A stretch of 64,000 bases of DNA from [Clostridium] scindens (GCF_019597925.1 NZ_CP080442.1:661001-725000); one strand, 5' to 3'; positions 43,645 to 52,885 are shown, numbered from the stretch's first letter. A program made the numbers and translations. The notes: a model not told the origin generated them from the sequence alone.

Positions 43645-44263
43645 GTGAGCGAAGCAGACCAGACCACGTTGGAATTGATCCATGGAGCAGGAATGCGAGA
43701 ATTTCTTGAAAAAGGCTATAAATCCGCATCTTTAAGAAATATCGTGAAAACAGCCGGAGTTACTACAGGTGCGTTTTATGGATATTACGACAGCAAAGAG
43801 GAACTGTTCGAGGCATTAGTAAAAGATCAGTATGATTGGTTTTTAGACTGCTTTCGCAATGCACAGCAGGAGTTTGCCGATTTGCCGCGGCAGAGACAGC
43901 CGGAAAACTTAAGTACCGTTTCGGGTGAATGCATGCACGAAATGTTGCTGTATGCTTATGACCATTTGGATGAATTTCACCTGATCCTCTGTCAGTCGGA
44001 GGGAACCCGCTTTTCAAAACTGATCGATGAGATGACAGAAATAGAGACAAAAGCAACTCATGACTATCTGCAGGTGCTTGCGGACCTTGGCAGGCAAGTG
44101 CCGGAAATTGATGAGCATTTGGAGCATATTCTGATTACTGGCATGTTTAATACCTTTTTTTGAAATGATCATTCATAGGATGCCGCTAAAGAAAGCGAAA
44201 CATTATCTAAAAGAGATGCGGGCTTTCTATACTGCGGGATGGATGAAAATTATGGGGCAGTAA
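43645..44263 (+). pseudogene. TetR/AcrR regulator with frameshift in a T7 tract
   Basis: The first 172 codons from GTG 43645 (after AGGAGAAGG) read a normal TetR: 'GMREFLEKGYKSASLRNIVKTAGVTTGAFYGYYDSKEELFEALV'. Seven T at 44155-44161 put a TGA in frame. Removing one T lets the frame continue as FFEMIIHRMPLKKAKHYLKEM... to TAA at 44261-44263, a sensible C-terminal helix of about 205 residues total. The truncation may be a real slippage mutation, phase variation or a sequencing error. It precedes the ABC exporter pair. Confidence 0.78.
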
Positions 44264-44282
44264 GCCCTATAATTTTTAAACG

Positions 44283-44304
44283 TTAGTTAGCGTATGCTAA
44301 CTAA
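44283..44304. promoter_or_regulatory. DtxR/MntR-like operator before the ABC pair
   Basis: TTAGTTAGC-GTAT-GCTAACTAA is a perfect 9-bp inverted repeat close to the DtxR box pattern (TTAGGTTAGCCTAACCTAA). It lies about 58 nt before the first ABC gene, and a DtxR/MntR-family gene lies just past the second one. Confidence 0.65.
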
Positions 44305-44361
44305 AGAGGGGTATCTGAGAAAAGTTTTTTCTTTATATCATAAAATTTAAGGAGGTTTTAT

Positions 44362-46137
44362 ATGAAGAAACAATCAAATTTATCAAGATTGATGGGTTAT
44401 GCGGGGAAGCACAAAATCCTGACTTATCTTTCCTGGATTTTGTCGGCAGCAAGCGCCTTGATCGCCCTTGTGCCATTTTACTACATTTGGCGTATTGTTC
44501 ATGACATTCTGGAGACAGAGCCAGGCAGTTTGCAGGCGCAGAAACTTACCGGCTACGGCTGGCAGGCAGTAGGCTTCGCTGTGCTGTCGGTCATTATTTA
44601 CATTGGAGCTCTGATGTGTTCCCACTTAAGCGCATTCCGTATTGCTTCCAATATCCGAAAGGAATTGATGCGGCATATTACGGCGCTGCCCCTGGGGGTT
44701 GCAGAAAGGTACGGAAGCGGTAAACTTCGGCGGATTGTCAATGATTCAAGCGCGGCAACAGAGACTTATCTGGCCCACCGGCTTCCGGATAAGGCGGGAG
44801 CGATTGCGACGCCTGTCGGCCTGTTGGTCCTGCTGTTCGCCTTTGACTGGCGCCTGGGGGTTTTAAGCCTGATTCCTGTCCTGCTGGGATTTTTGATCAT
44901 GATGAGAATGACCGGCAAAAACATGGAAGAAAAAATGACGGAGTATCAGAATTCCCTTTCTGACATGTCTAATGAAGCGGTGGAATATGTAAGGGGAATT
45001 CCGATTGTAAAGACGTTTGGGCAGACCGTGTTTTCTTTTAAACGTTTTAAAGCGTCTATCGACAATTATGAAAAATGGGTGATCGCATATACAAAACAGC
45101 TCCGTCTGCCTATGATGTTTTATATCACGGCAATCAACGGCGTATTTGCCTTTCTGATCGCTGGAGGAGTATTAGCCACCAGGAATGGCGTGACGAATGA
45201 ATTTCTACTCAATCTGATTTTTTATATCGTTGTTACTCCGGTAATCGGCACGACGCTGACAAAGATCATGTTTATGAGCGAGGACTCTATGATCGTGGAG
45301 GATGCCATTAAACGAATCGACAGTCTGCTTTGCGAAACCGTGCTTCCATATGAGGCTGTCCCCAAGATGCCATCCGGGCACTCGGTCGCGCTGGAACACG
45401 TCAGTTACAGTTATGATGGCGTAAAAGATGCCCTAACGGATGTTTCTTTATCCATAGCGCAAGGACAGACGGTCGCCCTGGTAGGAGAATCAGGAGGAGG
45501 AAAGACTACGCTTGCGAATCTTGTAGCACGGTTTTTTGATCCTCAAAATGGGCGCGTTTTGATTGGAAACACGGATATTCGCAGTATTCCGAAAGAAATT
45601 TTGATGGATCAGGTATCTTTTGTTTTCCAAAATAGCCATTTGATCAAAGCATCCATTCTCGAGAATGTACGTATGGCAAGACCGGAAGCGACAAGGGAAG
45701 ATGTGCTGGAGGCGCTCAAAGCGGCACAGTGCATGGATATTATTGGGAAACTTCCGAAGGGAATCGACACTGTGGTGGGAACGAAAGAAACCTACTTATC
45801 CGGCGGCGAGCAGCAGCGTGTCGCCATTGCGAGGGCCATTTTGAAAAACGCGCCAATCCTTATTCTGGATGAGGCCACTGCATTTGCCGATCCTGATAAT
45901 GAAGTACGCGTCCAGAAAGCGCTATCCACGCTATCGCAAGGCAAGACAGTGATTATGATAGCGCACAGGCTTTCTTCTATCGTAGACGCAGACTGCATCT
46001 ATGTACTGCAAAATGGAGAGATCGCTGAATGCGGCACCCATACGCAGCTGGTAAAGAAAAAAGGTATTTTTGCCCGTATGTGGGAAAATTATTCCCAAGC
46101 GGCAAAATGGAAGATTGAAAAGGAGGTACGTGTATGA
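44362..46137 (+). CDS. ABC transporter, fused membrane and ATPase domains (first of pair)
   Basis: 591 residues. Six-helix type-I exporter membrane domain (~1-320), then NBD with Walker A 'GESGGGKTT', signature 'LSGGEQQRVAIAR', Walker B 'ILILDEATAFADPDNE'. The D-loop 'FADPDNE' departs from the usual SALD, as in the MsbA-like YbtP/YbtQ siderophore importer-type group. GGAGG precedes the ATG. It overlaps the next gene by ATGA and forms a heterodimer with it. The DtxR-like operator suggests iron or manganese control. Confidence 0.88.
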   Translation: MKKQSNLSRLMGYAGKHKILTYLSWILSAASALIALVPFYYIWRIVHDILETEPGSLQAQKLTGYGWQAVGFAVLSVIIYIGALMCSHLSAFRIASNIRKELMRHITALPLGVAERYGSGKLRRIVNDSSAATETYLAHRLPDKAGAIATPVGLLVLLFAFDWRLGVLSLIPVLLGFLIMMRMTGKNMEEKMTEYQNSLSDMSNEAVEYVRGIPIVKTFGQTVFSFKRFKASIDNYEKWVIAYTKQLRLPMMFYITAINGVFAFLIAGGVLATRNGVTNEFLLNLIFYIVVTPVIGTTLTKIMFMSEDSMIVEDAIKRIDSLLCETVLPYEAVPKMPSGHSVALEHVSYSYDGVKDALTDVSLSIAQGQTVALVGESGGGKTTLANLVARFFDPQNGRVLIGNTDIRSIPKEILMDQVSFVFQNSHLIKASILENVRMARPEATREDVLEALKAAQCMDIIGKLPKGIDTVVGTKETYLSGGEQQRVAIARAILKNAPILILDEATAFADPDNEVRVQKALSTLSQGKTVIMIAHRLSSIVDADCIYVLQNGEIAECGTHTQLVKKKGIFARMWENYSQAAKWKIEKEVRV

Positions 46138-47864
46138 TCGGATTGTTACAGAGGCGTTTTGCTTTATCAAGGCAGGGTGCGATTGACTTAATCAAAGGCT
46201 GCCTTGCCTGCGTGGCTCAGGATATTTCTTTTATGCTGCCGGTGGGCCTGCTATATCAATTCGTGGTAGATCTGATGGGGGGTAGGCTTAGTGGAGAAAA
46301 GCTTGTTTTTTATGGGGCAGGATGCCTTGCTTGCCTAGCGCTTATCTTTGCCGCGACTTATTTTCAATACAATGCCACGTATCTGGCTACTTATGTTGAA
46401 AGCGGTGTGCGGCGTATCTCTTTGGCAGAAAAACTTCGGAAAATACCACTTTCATTCTTCGGCAAGAAAGACCTTGCGGATCTGACAAGTTCGATCATGG
46501 GAGACTGTGCCACGCTGGAAACGGCGTTTTCGCATTATGTGCCGGCACTGGCGGGTTCCATGATTTCCACCACCCTGATTGCGATTGGCTTGTTTTCCTA
46601 TGACTGGCGGATGGCGCTTGCCGCGGTCTGGGTACTACCTGTAGCCTTTACAATTACTTTTTTTTCTGCGCGCATACAGGAGTATTTTAACAATAAGTCG
46701 GTAGCTGCAAATGTAGAAGTAGAAAATGGCGTGCAGGAATGTATCGAAACCCTGCAAGATTTGAAAGCGAACAATGCGGAAATAAATTATTTAAAGGGAC
46801 TTGAGAAAAAAATTGATTACGCGGAAAAGCGTCACATTTTTACGGAACTGGGAACAGCGCTGTTTGTCGTATCCTCAACTCTGATATTGAAGTTTGGAAT
46901 CTCTACGGTCGCGCTTGCAGGCTCTGCACTGCTCATCCGGGGAGAGATTGACATCCCGATGTTCTTTCTATTCCTGCTTGTGGCCTCAAGGCTTTATGCT
47001 CCTCTTGAAGGCGCCTTGCAGAATCTTGCAGCGATTATTGCTACCAAGACCAACATAAACCGTATGAACGAAATCCTAGATCATCCGGTTCAGACAGGAA
47101 ATGCCGTTTTGACCAACCAGGGATGCGACATTGTATTCGACCATGTAGGATTTGCATATCGTAGCGGCGAGACGGTTCTAAAGGAGGTGTCCTTTACGGC
47201 AAGGCAGGGAGAAGTTACCGCCCTGGTGGGACCATCCGGCGGCGGAAAAACGACGGTATCCCGTTTGGCAGCAAGATTTTGGGATATTGATAAAGGGAAG
47301 ATTACAGTTGGTGGCATGGATGTCACGCAGATAGAGCCGGAATCATTGCTGTCTCTATATTCTATAGTGTTTCAGGATGTGACGCTATTCAATAATACGA
47401 TCATGGAAAATATCAGGATTGGCAGAAAAGACGCAACGGATGAAGAAGTGATTGCAGCGGCGAGACTTGCGAATTGTGAAGAATTTGCCTCGCAACTTCC
47501 GGATGGCTATCAGAGCATGATTGGTGAAAATGGCTGTGAACTCTCCGGCGGAGAAAGACAGCGGATCTCGATTGCACGTGCGTTTCTGAAAGACGCGCCG
47601 ATCATTTTGCTGGATGAAGCCACGGCAAGCCTTGATGTGGAAAATGAAACGCTGATCCAGGCAGCATTGTCACGGCTGATTCAGCACAAAACTGTTCTTG
47701 TCATCGCCCACCGTATGCGTACTGTAAGCGGAGCAGATAAAGTCGTCGTGCTAGCGGATGGCGTGGTGGCAGAACAGGGAAGCCCATCGGAACTGATGGA
47801 TACAGGAAAAATCTATTCCCATATGGTAGAATTACAGGCCATGAGTCAGGAATGGGGGATTTAG
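46134..47864 (+). CDS. ABC transporter, fused membrane and ATPase domains (second of pair)
   Basis: 576 residues. Membrane domain ~1-310, NBD with 'GPSGGGKTT', 'LSGGERQRISIAR', 'IILLDEATASLDVENE' and an intact H-loop 'IAHRM'. It begins within the stop of the preceding gene. The pair probably forms an asymmetric transporter. Direction cannot be decided from sequence: fold is exporter type, but YbtPQ-like members import metal-siderophores. Confidence 0.88.
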   Translation: MIGLLQRRFALSRQGAIDLIKGCLACVAQDISFMLPVGLLYQFVVDLMGGRLSGEKLVFYGAGCLACLALIFAATYFQYNATYLATYVESGVRRISLAEKLRKIPLSFFGKKDLADLTSSIMGDCATLETAFSHYVPALAGSMISTTLIAIGLFSYDWRMALAAVWVLPVAFTITFFSARIQEYFNNKSVAANVEVENGVQECIETLQDLKANNAEINYLKGLEKKIDYAEKRHIFTELGTALFVVSSTLILKFGISTVALAGSALLIRGEIDIPMFFLFLLVASRLYAPLEGALQNLAAIIATKTNINRMNEILDHPVQTGNAVLTNQGCDIVFDHVGFAYRSGETVLKEVSFTARQGEVTALVGPSGGGKTTVSRLAARFWDIDKGKITVGGMDVTQIEPESLLSLYSIVFQDVTLFNNTIMENIRIGRKDATDEEVIAAARLANCEEFASQLPDGYQSMIGENGCELSGGERQRISIARAFLKDAPIILLDEATASLDVENETLIQAALSRLIQHKTVLVIAHRMRTVSGADKVVVLADGVVAEQGSPSELMDTGKIYSHMVELQAMSQEWGI

Positions 47865-48232
47865 GGGAGGGTTTCCCTTGCATATTTCTTGATTGCAGCA
47901 AAAGATTTATCGCTGATGTCATGTTCAATTTTACAGGCATCGTCTGCCGCTGTCTTTTCATCTACGCCCAAACGCACTAGGAGTTCGGCCAGCAGGGTAT
48001 GACGCTCGTAAATCTTTGCCGCAATTTCCGTCCCAAGCTTGGTTAAATGAAGATGTCCCTCCTGATCAACAGTGATATATCCTCCCTGCTTTAGAAGCCT
48101 CACTGCACGGCTAACACTAGGCTTGGAGAAATTCATATATTCGGCAACATCTAATGATCGGACGGCACTGGTTTTCTGAGAGAGAATGTAAATAGTTTCC
48201 AGATACATTTCGCCAGATTCTTGTAAATTCAT
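47861..48232 (-). CDS. DtxR/MntR family metal-dependent regulator
   Basis: 123 residues, the short MntR-like form with no SH3 domain. HTH 'SAVRSLDVAEYMNFSKPSVSRAVRLLKQGGYITVDQEGHLHLTKLGTEIAAKIYERHTLLAELLVRLGVDEKTAADDACKIEHDIS'; the E/H/C/E-H residues of the last helices form the metal site (family knowledge). The end overlaps the convergent ABC gene's end by 4 nt. Likely represses the ABC pair and itself in the presence of Fe or Mn. Confidence 0.88.
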   Translation of the reverse strand: MNLQESGEMYLETIYILSQKTSAVRSLDVAEYMNFSKPSVSRAVRLLKQGGYITVDQEGHLHLTKLGTEIAAKIYERHTLLAELLVRLGVDEKTAADDACKIEHDISDKSFAAIKKYARETLP

Positions 48233-48259
48233 AGTTTAGGCTCCTTTTATATATAAATA

Positions 48260-48282
48260 TAGGATATCAAAAAGATATCCTA
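48260..48282. promoter_or_regulatory. Perfect inverted repeat in the DtxR/MntR-like gene's promoter
   Basis: TAGGATATC-AAAAA-GATATCCTA, 9-bp arms, about 30 nt upstream of the start codon on the minus strand. It is probably an operator for autoregulation, although it differs from the TTAGTTAGC site before the ABC pair. Confidence 0.6.
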
Positions 48283-48518
48283 AAATCAACTAATGAAAAC
48301 GGCAAGAATACTGTTATTGTAGCCGGCAAATCTCAGAAGGCGGTCTTTGGCGTAGAAATCAGAAATGGGGCAAGAGACAAGGGCCGCCATAATAGTCGAA
48401 CAGAGAGTGGAGAGAAAGATGAAATATGATTTATCAAGAATTTCAATATTAATTGCCAAGATTCATTGGATGTTATAATATATCTGTATGCGAATTTGAG
48501 AACATAAGAGGAAAATAT

Positions 48519-49061
48519 ATGGATATATTAAAAAAGTTTTGGAGAAGCGTCAAGGGTAAATGCCTGATAGCCGTCCTGGTCTTACTGGCAGCCTTTGCAG
48601 TGCATAATGCATTGGAGGGAAAGGAAGGCGAGAAGCAGATTACGCAGACAGAGGCAAGAAAAACTAAAAGAGAAGTCGAGTATGCTAAGCCAGTGGATGA
48701 TAGCAATCAGATACTTGGGAAGTTCAAGGAATAATTTCCGGAAGCTTCCGTAGTGCTAGCCTGCGAGGAAGATGTAACGGACGATGGATGTAAGGATCTG
48801 ATCGTGATCTATACTGAGAAGGAACTTACAAGGACGGTGGCTGTGATAGACAGCGGAGACGGAGTAAATTATAATTTTACCACGCCGATACCGGGGCCGA
48901 TTGAAAACCAGAAAATACAGTTTAAGAATATTGATAAAGAAGGAGAGATCGAGATAATCGTAACAGGAGAGAAAAAGGGAGCGGTAGGCTATGCCATCTA
49001 CCGTATGATTGATGGAGAAATGGTCGATCTGTTTGGGGAAGGCATGGAAGACTGCTGCTAG
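48519..49061 (+). pseudogene. saoC: SaoC-like Cys-Cys-COOH protein, interrupted by TAA
   Basis: One frame of 181 codons from ATG 48519 with a single TAA at 48732-48734 (codon 72). The N-terminal part has a membrane anchor (MDILKKFWRSVKGKCLIAVLVLLAAF, written here in two natural parts: a basic head and a hydrophobic helix at ~14-27). After the stop it continues 'FPEASVVLACEEDVTDDGCKDLIVIY' and ends GEGMEDCC, so the last two residues are Cys-Cys. That C-terminus is the defining feature of the SAO protein SaoC as I recall it. It lies 7 kb from the other sao genes. UAA cannot encode Sec, so this copy looks broken. Confidence 0.6.
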
Positions 49062-49067
49062 AGTGCA

Positions 49068-49096
49068 AAAAGGGGATGTTATCGCATCCCCCTTTT
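49068..49096. terminator. Bidirectional terminator
   Basis: GGGGATG / CATCCCC (49072-49078, 49085-49091) with A-rich and T-rich flanks, between the convergent saoC-like and response-regulator genes. Confidence 0.8.
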
Positions 49097-49115
49097 CATT
49101 CTTTGCTATTTCATC

Positions 49116-49811
49116 TTACAGGAAGAACTGATATCCCTTTCCCCATACCGTACGTATATGGAATGGCTGGGAAGGGTCGTCCTCGATCTTGCCGCGTAGT
49201 TTTTTGATATATACCAGAATCGTATTGTTGTCGGAACCATCATTTTTCCAAACTTCCTGAAATAGTTCCTGTTTCGAGAATGTATGTCCGGGATGATCCA
49301 TAAACAGGCAGAGAAGGGCGAATTCCTTGGAAGTAAGCGCAATCTCTTTCCCATGCTTAAATATGGTCTGAGAATTCATATGCAAGGTAAAAGGCCCCTT
49401 TTGTATAGGCGACTGTATGCTCTCTGCAGTTGTGACGTATTGGCGTGTGCGGCGCACGATTGCCTGGATTTTGGAGACAAGCACAGTCTTGCTGAAGGGC
49501 TTGGTGATATAATCATCTGCGCCAAGTCCCAGGCCCTCCACCTGGGCTGCGTCTTCCGTTTTGCCGCTGAGAAGGATGACAGGCGTATAGATCCTGCGCC
49601 TGCGCAGTTCTGCCAGCAGGTCAAAGCCGCCCTGCTCCGGCATGATAACATCCAGGAGAATGATATCAAAGGTATTTTCCTTGAGGATATCCAGGGCAAG
49701 CTGTCCGCTGCCCGCACAGGATACGTCCATTTGCTCGCGCTTTAAGACTGCGCTGACAGCCTTCTGAACGGCAGTCTCATCATCAATGATCAGGACTGAT
49801 ATATTTGACAT
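49116..49811 (-). CDS. OmpR-family response regulator
   Basis: 231 residues. Receiver with phosphoacceptor D54 ('IILLDVIMPEQGG') and 'GADDYITKPFSKT'; winged helix 'GKEIALTSKEFALLCLFMDHPGHTFSKQELFQEVW... TVWGKGYQFFL', KdpE/OmpR type. Divergent from a sensor kinase gene 87 nt away, the probable partner. The region between holds both promoters. Confidence 0.92.
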   Translation of the reverse strand: MSNISVLIIDDETAVQKAVSAVLKREQMDVSCAGSGQLALDILKENTFDIILLDVIMPEQGGFDLLAELRRRRIYTPVILLSGKTEDAAQVEGLGLGADDYITKPFSKTVLVSKIQAIVRRTRQYVTTAESIQSPIQKGPFTLHMNSQTIFKHGKEIALTSKEFALLCLFMDHPGHTFSKQELFQEVWKNDGSDNNTILVYIKKLRGKIEDDPSQPFHIRTVWGKGYQFFL

Positions 49812-49898
49812 ATTGTTACACCCGTCTTTCTGCTATAATAGCCATAGGTAGATTATATCTGCCTGGAATTTTAAAGTCAACCGTCGAAGGAGCATAAG

Positions 49899-51548
49899 AT
49901 GAAGAATGGAAAGAAGACCAGACGAATACGGATATGGATTACAGCGGCAGTCACGGCGCTGATTCTATTGATTGCATTCTTCTGCTACCAGACCGTCAAG
50001 AAGACGATTGTCAATAACGAGAAAGAAAGCATGGCAGGCATTGCAAGAGTAAGCGCCCATAGTCTTGAGACGAGCCTTAAGGCAAAGAGCAATCTGGTAT
50101 ATGCGGCGTTATCCGGAGATATGGACAATGAAGAAGATATCCAGCAGAATATGCTAAAGACAGGCGAGAAAAGCAGATATATCCCGGAAGATAAGATGGA
50201 GGCTTTAAAAAAATGGGAGGAAGAGGCATGCAAGGAAGCCGGGACAAGGCCCGGAGAGGTAATTGCAGGGCCGGTCTGCCATCAGGAGGAAGGCTACTAC
50301 GCTTTATATTTGACGAAAGCCGTGTACATAGACAGAAGTCTTGCAGGATATGTGCAGGTAGAATTAAACCTGGATGATATCTATGAAGAAGAGCAGGCAT
50401 TGTCCAACCTGAAACTTGGAAATCAGGGATACTGCGTGGTAAAAGAGGCTGACGGGACTACGGTCATGTCAGGAGGGCATGGGGAGGCAGAAGAATTTTC
50501 CCTGGCAGGGGATGAAGGCGATGGATGCCGAATCGTCTGGTCCTATCAGGTTCGGCAGGGGACTCCCGAACGCACGCGCAAGCTGGTTGCCTATGACTCG
50601 GCAGAATTCGCGGGCGAGAAATTTATTTTATGCATTATAGAAAACTATGACAGTATTGTGGAGCCCATAGACAGGATCGCCCTTTATCTTTCCGTGCTGG
50701 GTCTGGCTCTGCTGGTATGGCTTGGCATCTTCTTATGCCGCATGGCAGAGCAGCACAGGGAAGAGGAAAAACTGAAGATGGAATTACAGCATGAAAAGGA
50801 ACTGAATGAAGCAAATAAGGCACTTGAGAACCAGGAGAATCTTATGCAGAAGTATAATCATTCGAAAACAATGACGGTGCTATCAGGGGCCATTGCGCAT
50901 GAATTCAATAATCTTATGACGCCGATCGTACTGTACAGCGAATTGCTCTGTGAAAATGAGGAGGTACAAAAGGAACTGGCCCAGGAGGCAAATGAAATGT
51001 CGGATGCGGTCAGCCGCTGCGAGGTGCTTGCGCGCCAGCTTTTGGAATATAGCAGGCAGGGGAGGGCAAAGAAGGTAATGACCGTCTATAATGCAACTTT
51101 CGCAGTCGAAAGCAGCGTAAGAATGGTAGAGCGCCTGATTCCCGCTAATATAAAGTTTGAGACATCTATATGCAGGACCAAATACTATATCAAGGGACAG
51201 ATAGGAGCCCTCAACCAGATTATACTGAATCTGGTAACCAATGGAATGAACGCGATTGGGGAGAAATGTGGAAAGATAAAGATACAGTTCGGACTGAGCA
51301 CGCAGGATGAGCGCATGGTCAGGCTTGTGGTAGAAGACGATGGAGGAGGAATACCGGAAGAGATCCAACAGCGAATTTTTGAGCCATTCTTTACAACAAA
51401 GGAGGAAAAGGAGGGCAATGGGATAGGCCTTACCGTCGTCAGACGGCTGACGGAAGAGCATGGCGGAGTCATCCGCGTAAAAAGCCGGACGGGAAAGGGA
51501 ACTACATTCATTCTGGATTTCCCCTGGATAGAAAACAGCCAAGAATAA
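49899..51548 (+). CDS. Sensor histidine kinase with extracytoplasmic cache-like domain
   Basis: 549 residues. Membrane helices at ~11-31 and ~265-285 enclose a ~230-residue sensor region resembling a Cache domain. H-box 'LSGAIAHEFNNLMTPIVLYSELL' has the NtrB-like HEFNN form; ATPase motifs 'NLVTNGMNAIGE', 'EDDGGGIPEE', 'GNGIGLTVVRRL'. It may sense a small ligand related to the ABC substrate-binding protein next door (inference). Start follows GAAGGAGC. Confidence 0.88.
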   Translation: MKNGKKTRRIRIWITAAVTALILLIAFFCYQTVKKTIVNNEKESMAGIARVSAHSLETSLKAKSNLVYAALSGDMDNEEDIQQNMLKTGEKSRYIPEDKMEALKKWEEEACKEAGTRPGEVIAGPVCHQEEGYYALYLTKAVYIDRSLAGYVQVELNLDDIYEEEQALSNLKLGNQGYCVVKEADGTTVMSGGHGEAEEFSLAGDEGDGCRIVWSYQVRQGTPERTRKLVAYDSAEFAGEKFILCIIENYDSIVEPIDRIALYLSVLGLALLVWLGIFLCRMAEQHREEEKLKMELQHEKELNEANKALENQENLMQKYNHSKTMTVLSGAIAHEFNNLMTPIVLYSELLCENEEVQKELAQEANEMSDAVSRCEVLARQLLEYSRQGRAKKVMTVYNATFAVESSVRMVERLIPANIKFETSICRTKYYIKGQIGALNQIILNLVTNGMNAIGEKCGKIKIQFGLSTQDERMVRLVVEDDGGGIPEEIQQRIFEPFFTTKEEKEGNGIGLTVVRRLTEEHGGVIRVKSRTGKGTTFILDFPWIENSQE

Positions 51549-51551
51549 AAG

Positions 51552-51584
51552 AAATCCGGCCATCTTGATTAAGAGGCCGGATTT
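51552..51584. terminator. Bidirectional terminator
   Basis: AAATCCGGCC / GGCCGGATTT perfect 10-bp stem with T-rich sequences on each side; serves the kinase (+) and substrate-binding protein (-) genes. Confidence 0.85.
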
Positions 51585-51588
51585 TGTT

Positions 51589-52869
51589 TTATTCATAGGT
51601 TTCTCTGTCTTTTAGATCTTTATTCAGATAAGAGGTGGCTGTATCGGCGATATCCACTGCTTCCTTCTCTGAGATATTGTCTATTTCTTTTGCTTTATTA
51701 TACCAGTCTTCAAAGGTCATGCCGATCGGCATCACCGGATCAATGCTTTCCTTTATAAATGACTCGAAATCATCGACGCCTGCATCCTCGGATATCTCGG
51801 TTGACATAAATTTGCTGACGTCATTTACTTTAGGAATTTCTTCTTCCGGTATCTGAGGATACTGTGTGAAATAATGTTCATAATTCTCAATATTCTGTTC
51901 CGTAAAATGCCAGGTGATGGTACGGCCTTCCGCTACCGTCTTCATGTAAATCGTGCGCAGGGCAACGTATGGATCAACGTCAAATCCGTCTGCAAACATC
52001 ATGGCGGCATTGTAAGGATGCTCGTACATATATTTGATTGCCAGCTGGTGGGCGTATACAAGCCGTCTTGCAAGTTCCGGGTGATTGTCTTTGAACTCGT
52101 TGGACATAGCATAGATGCAGCAAAGTCCCCATGTGTCGGCGGTTGATTCGGCATCCACGTCAGCGGCGCCCCAGCCAATTCCCATGATCTTTCCAAATCC
52201 TTCAAATTCAGCGATGGACGCATAAGGATCGCAGCAGGTAAATGCATCGATCTGGCCCGCTTTTAAGGCAAAGCAGGCATCCTGCTGCCCCATATCCACG
52301 ATGTTATAACTGCCGGCATCTGCCGGGATTCCAAGTTTCTCGGACCATGTAAGGAATTCCGGGTCAATTTCTGGGGTGGCGGTCATTGAGCCAATAGTCT
52401 TTCCAACCAGATCCTCCGGCTTTTCGATATCATTGCTTACGACCAGGTAGCGGGAGCCTCCCATGTGGTTCGCGGCGGCCATGCAGAACGGAGCCCCCTT
52501 ATTGACTGCCAGGATCGCGCCTTCGATACCGGTGTAGCCGACATCCATTGCGCCGCTTGTAAGAGCCTTTAAGGTTTCGGCGGATTTGGTCACATTTACA
52601 TTAAGCCCCATGGCCTTGTAGATGCCAGCCTTTTCGCCGATAATTCCGGCAACCATATGATCGCAGTTGAAATAGCCCATTTCTACGGTATAGTTCTTCT
52701 CCTCTTCTGACAGATCGCCGAAATCGAAATCCTTAACCGCTTCTTTGGGATCATATCCCGTGGCCTTTACATCCTTGGTAGCGGTCTGTGTGCTGCTGTC
52801 GTGGCAGGCGGTGATCACCGGTACCAGAAGCGTAACAACAAGAAGAGCCGCTAGAAATCTTCTCTTCAT
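51589..52869 (-). CDS. Cysteine-rich NitT/TauT-type ABC substrate-binding lipoprotein
   Basis: 426 residues. Lipoprotein signal 'LLVTLLVPVITAC' with the lipobox Cys near residue 22. The NMT1/SsuA-like fold follows: 'YFNCDHMVAGIIGEKAGIYKAMGLNVNV', 'ALTSGAMDVGYTGIEGAILAVNKGAPF', 'LVGKTIGSM'. The mature part carries unusual cysteines in FNCDH, PFCMA, DACFAL, FTCCDP and GLCCIY, which suggests metal or thiol-ligand binding. A nearly identical operator to that in the sao divergent promoter lies in its upstream region. No permease or ATPase gene adjoins it, so it may feed the SaoP/SaoA transporter. Confidence 0.82.
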   Translation of the reverse strand: MKRRFLAALLVVTLLVPVITACHDSSTQTATKDVKATGYDPKEAVKDFDFGDLSEEEKNYTVEMGYFNCDHMVAGIIGEKAGIYKAMGLNVNVTKSAETLKALTSGAMDVGYTGIEGAILAVNKGAPFCMAAANHMGGSRYLVVSNDIEKPEDLVGKTIGSMTATPEIDPEFLTWSEKLGIPADAGSYNIVDMGQQDACFALKAGQIDAFTCCDPYASIAEFEGFGKIMGIGWGAADVDAESTADTWGLCCIYAMSNEFKDNHPELARRLVYAHQLAIKYMYEHPYNAAMMFADGFDVDPYVALRTIYMKTVAEGRTITWHFTEQNIENYEHYFTQYPQIPEEEIPKVNDVSKFMSTEISEDAGVDDFESFIKESIDPVMPIGMTFEDWYNKAKEIDNISEKEAVDIADTATSYLNKDLKDRETYE

Positions 52870-52885
52870 AATTCTTCCTCCTTGA

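Noticed and set aside
44155..44170. TGA after the T7 tract in the TetR gene as selenocysteine
   Set aside because: Read-through reaches TAG within five codons, while removal of one T restores a normal TetR C-terminus.
48732..48734. TAA in the saoC-like gene as recoding
   Set aside because: UAA has no known selenocysteine or pyrrolysine decoding; mutation or sequence error is the simpler explanation.
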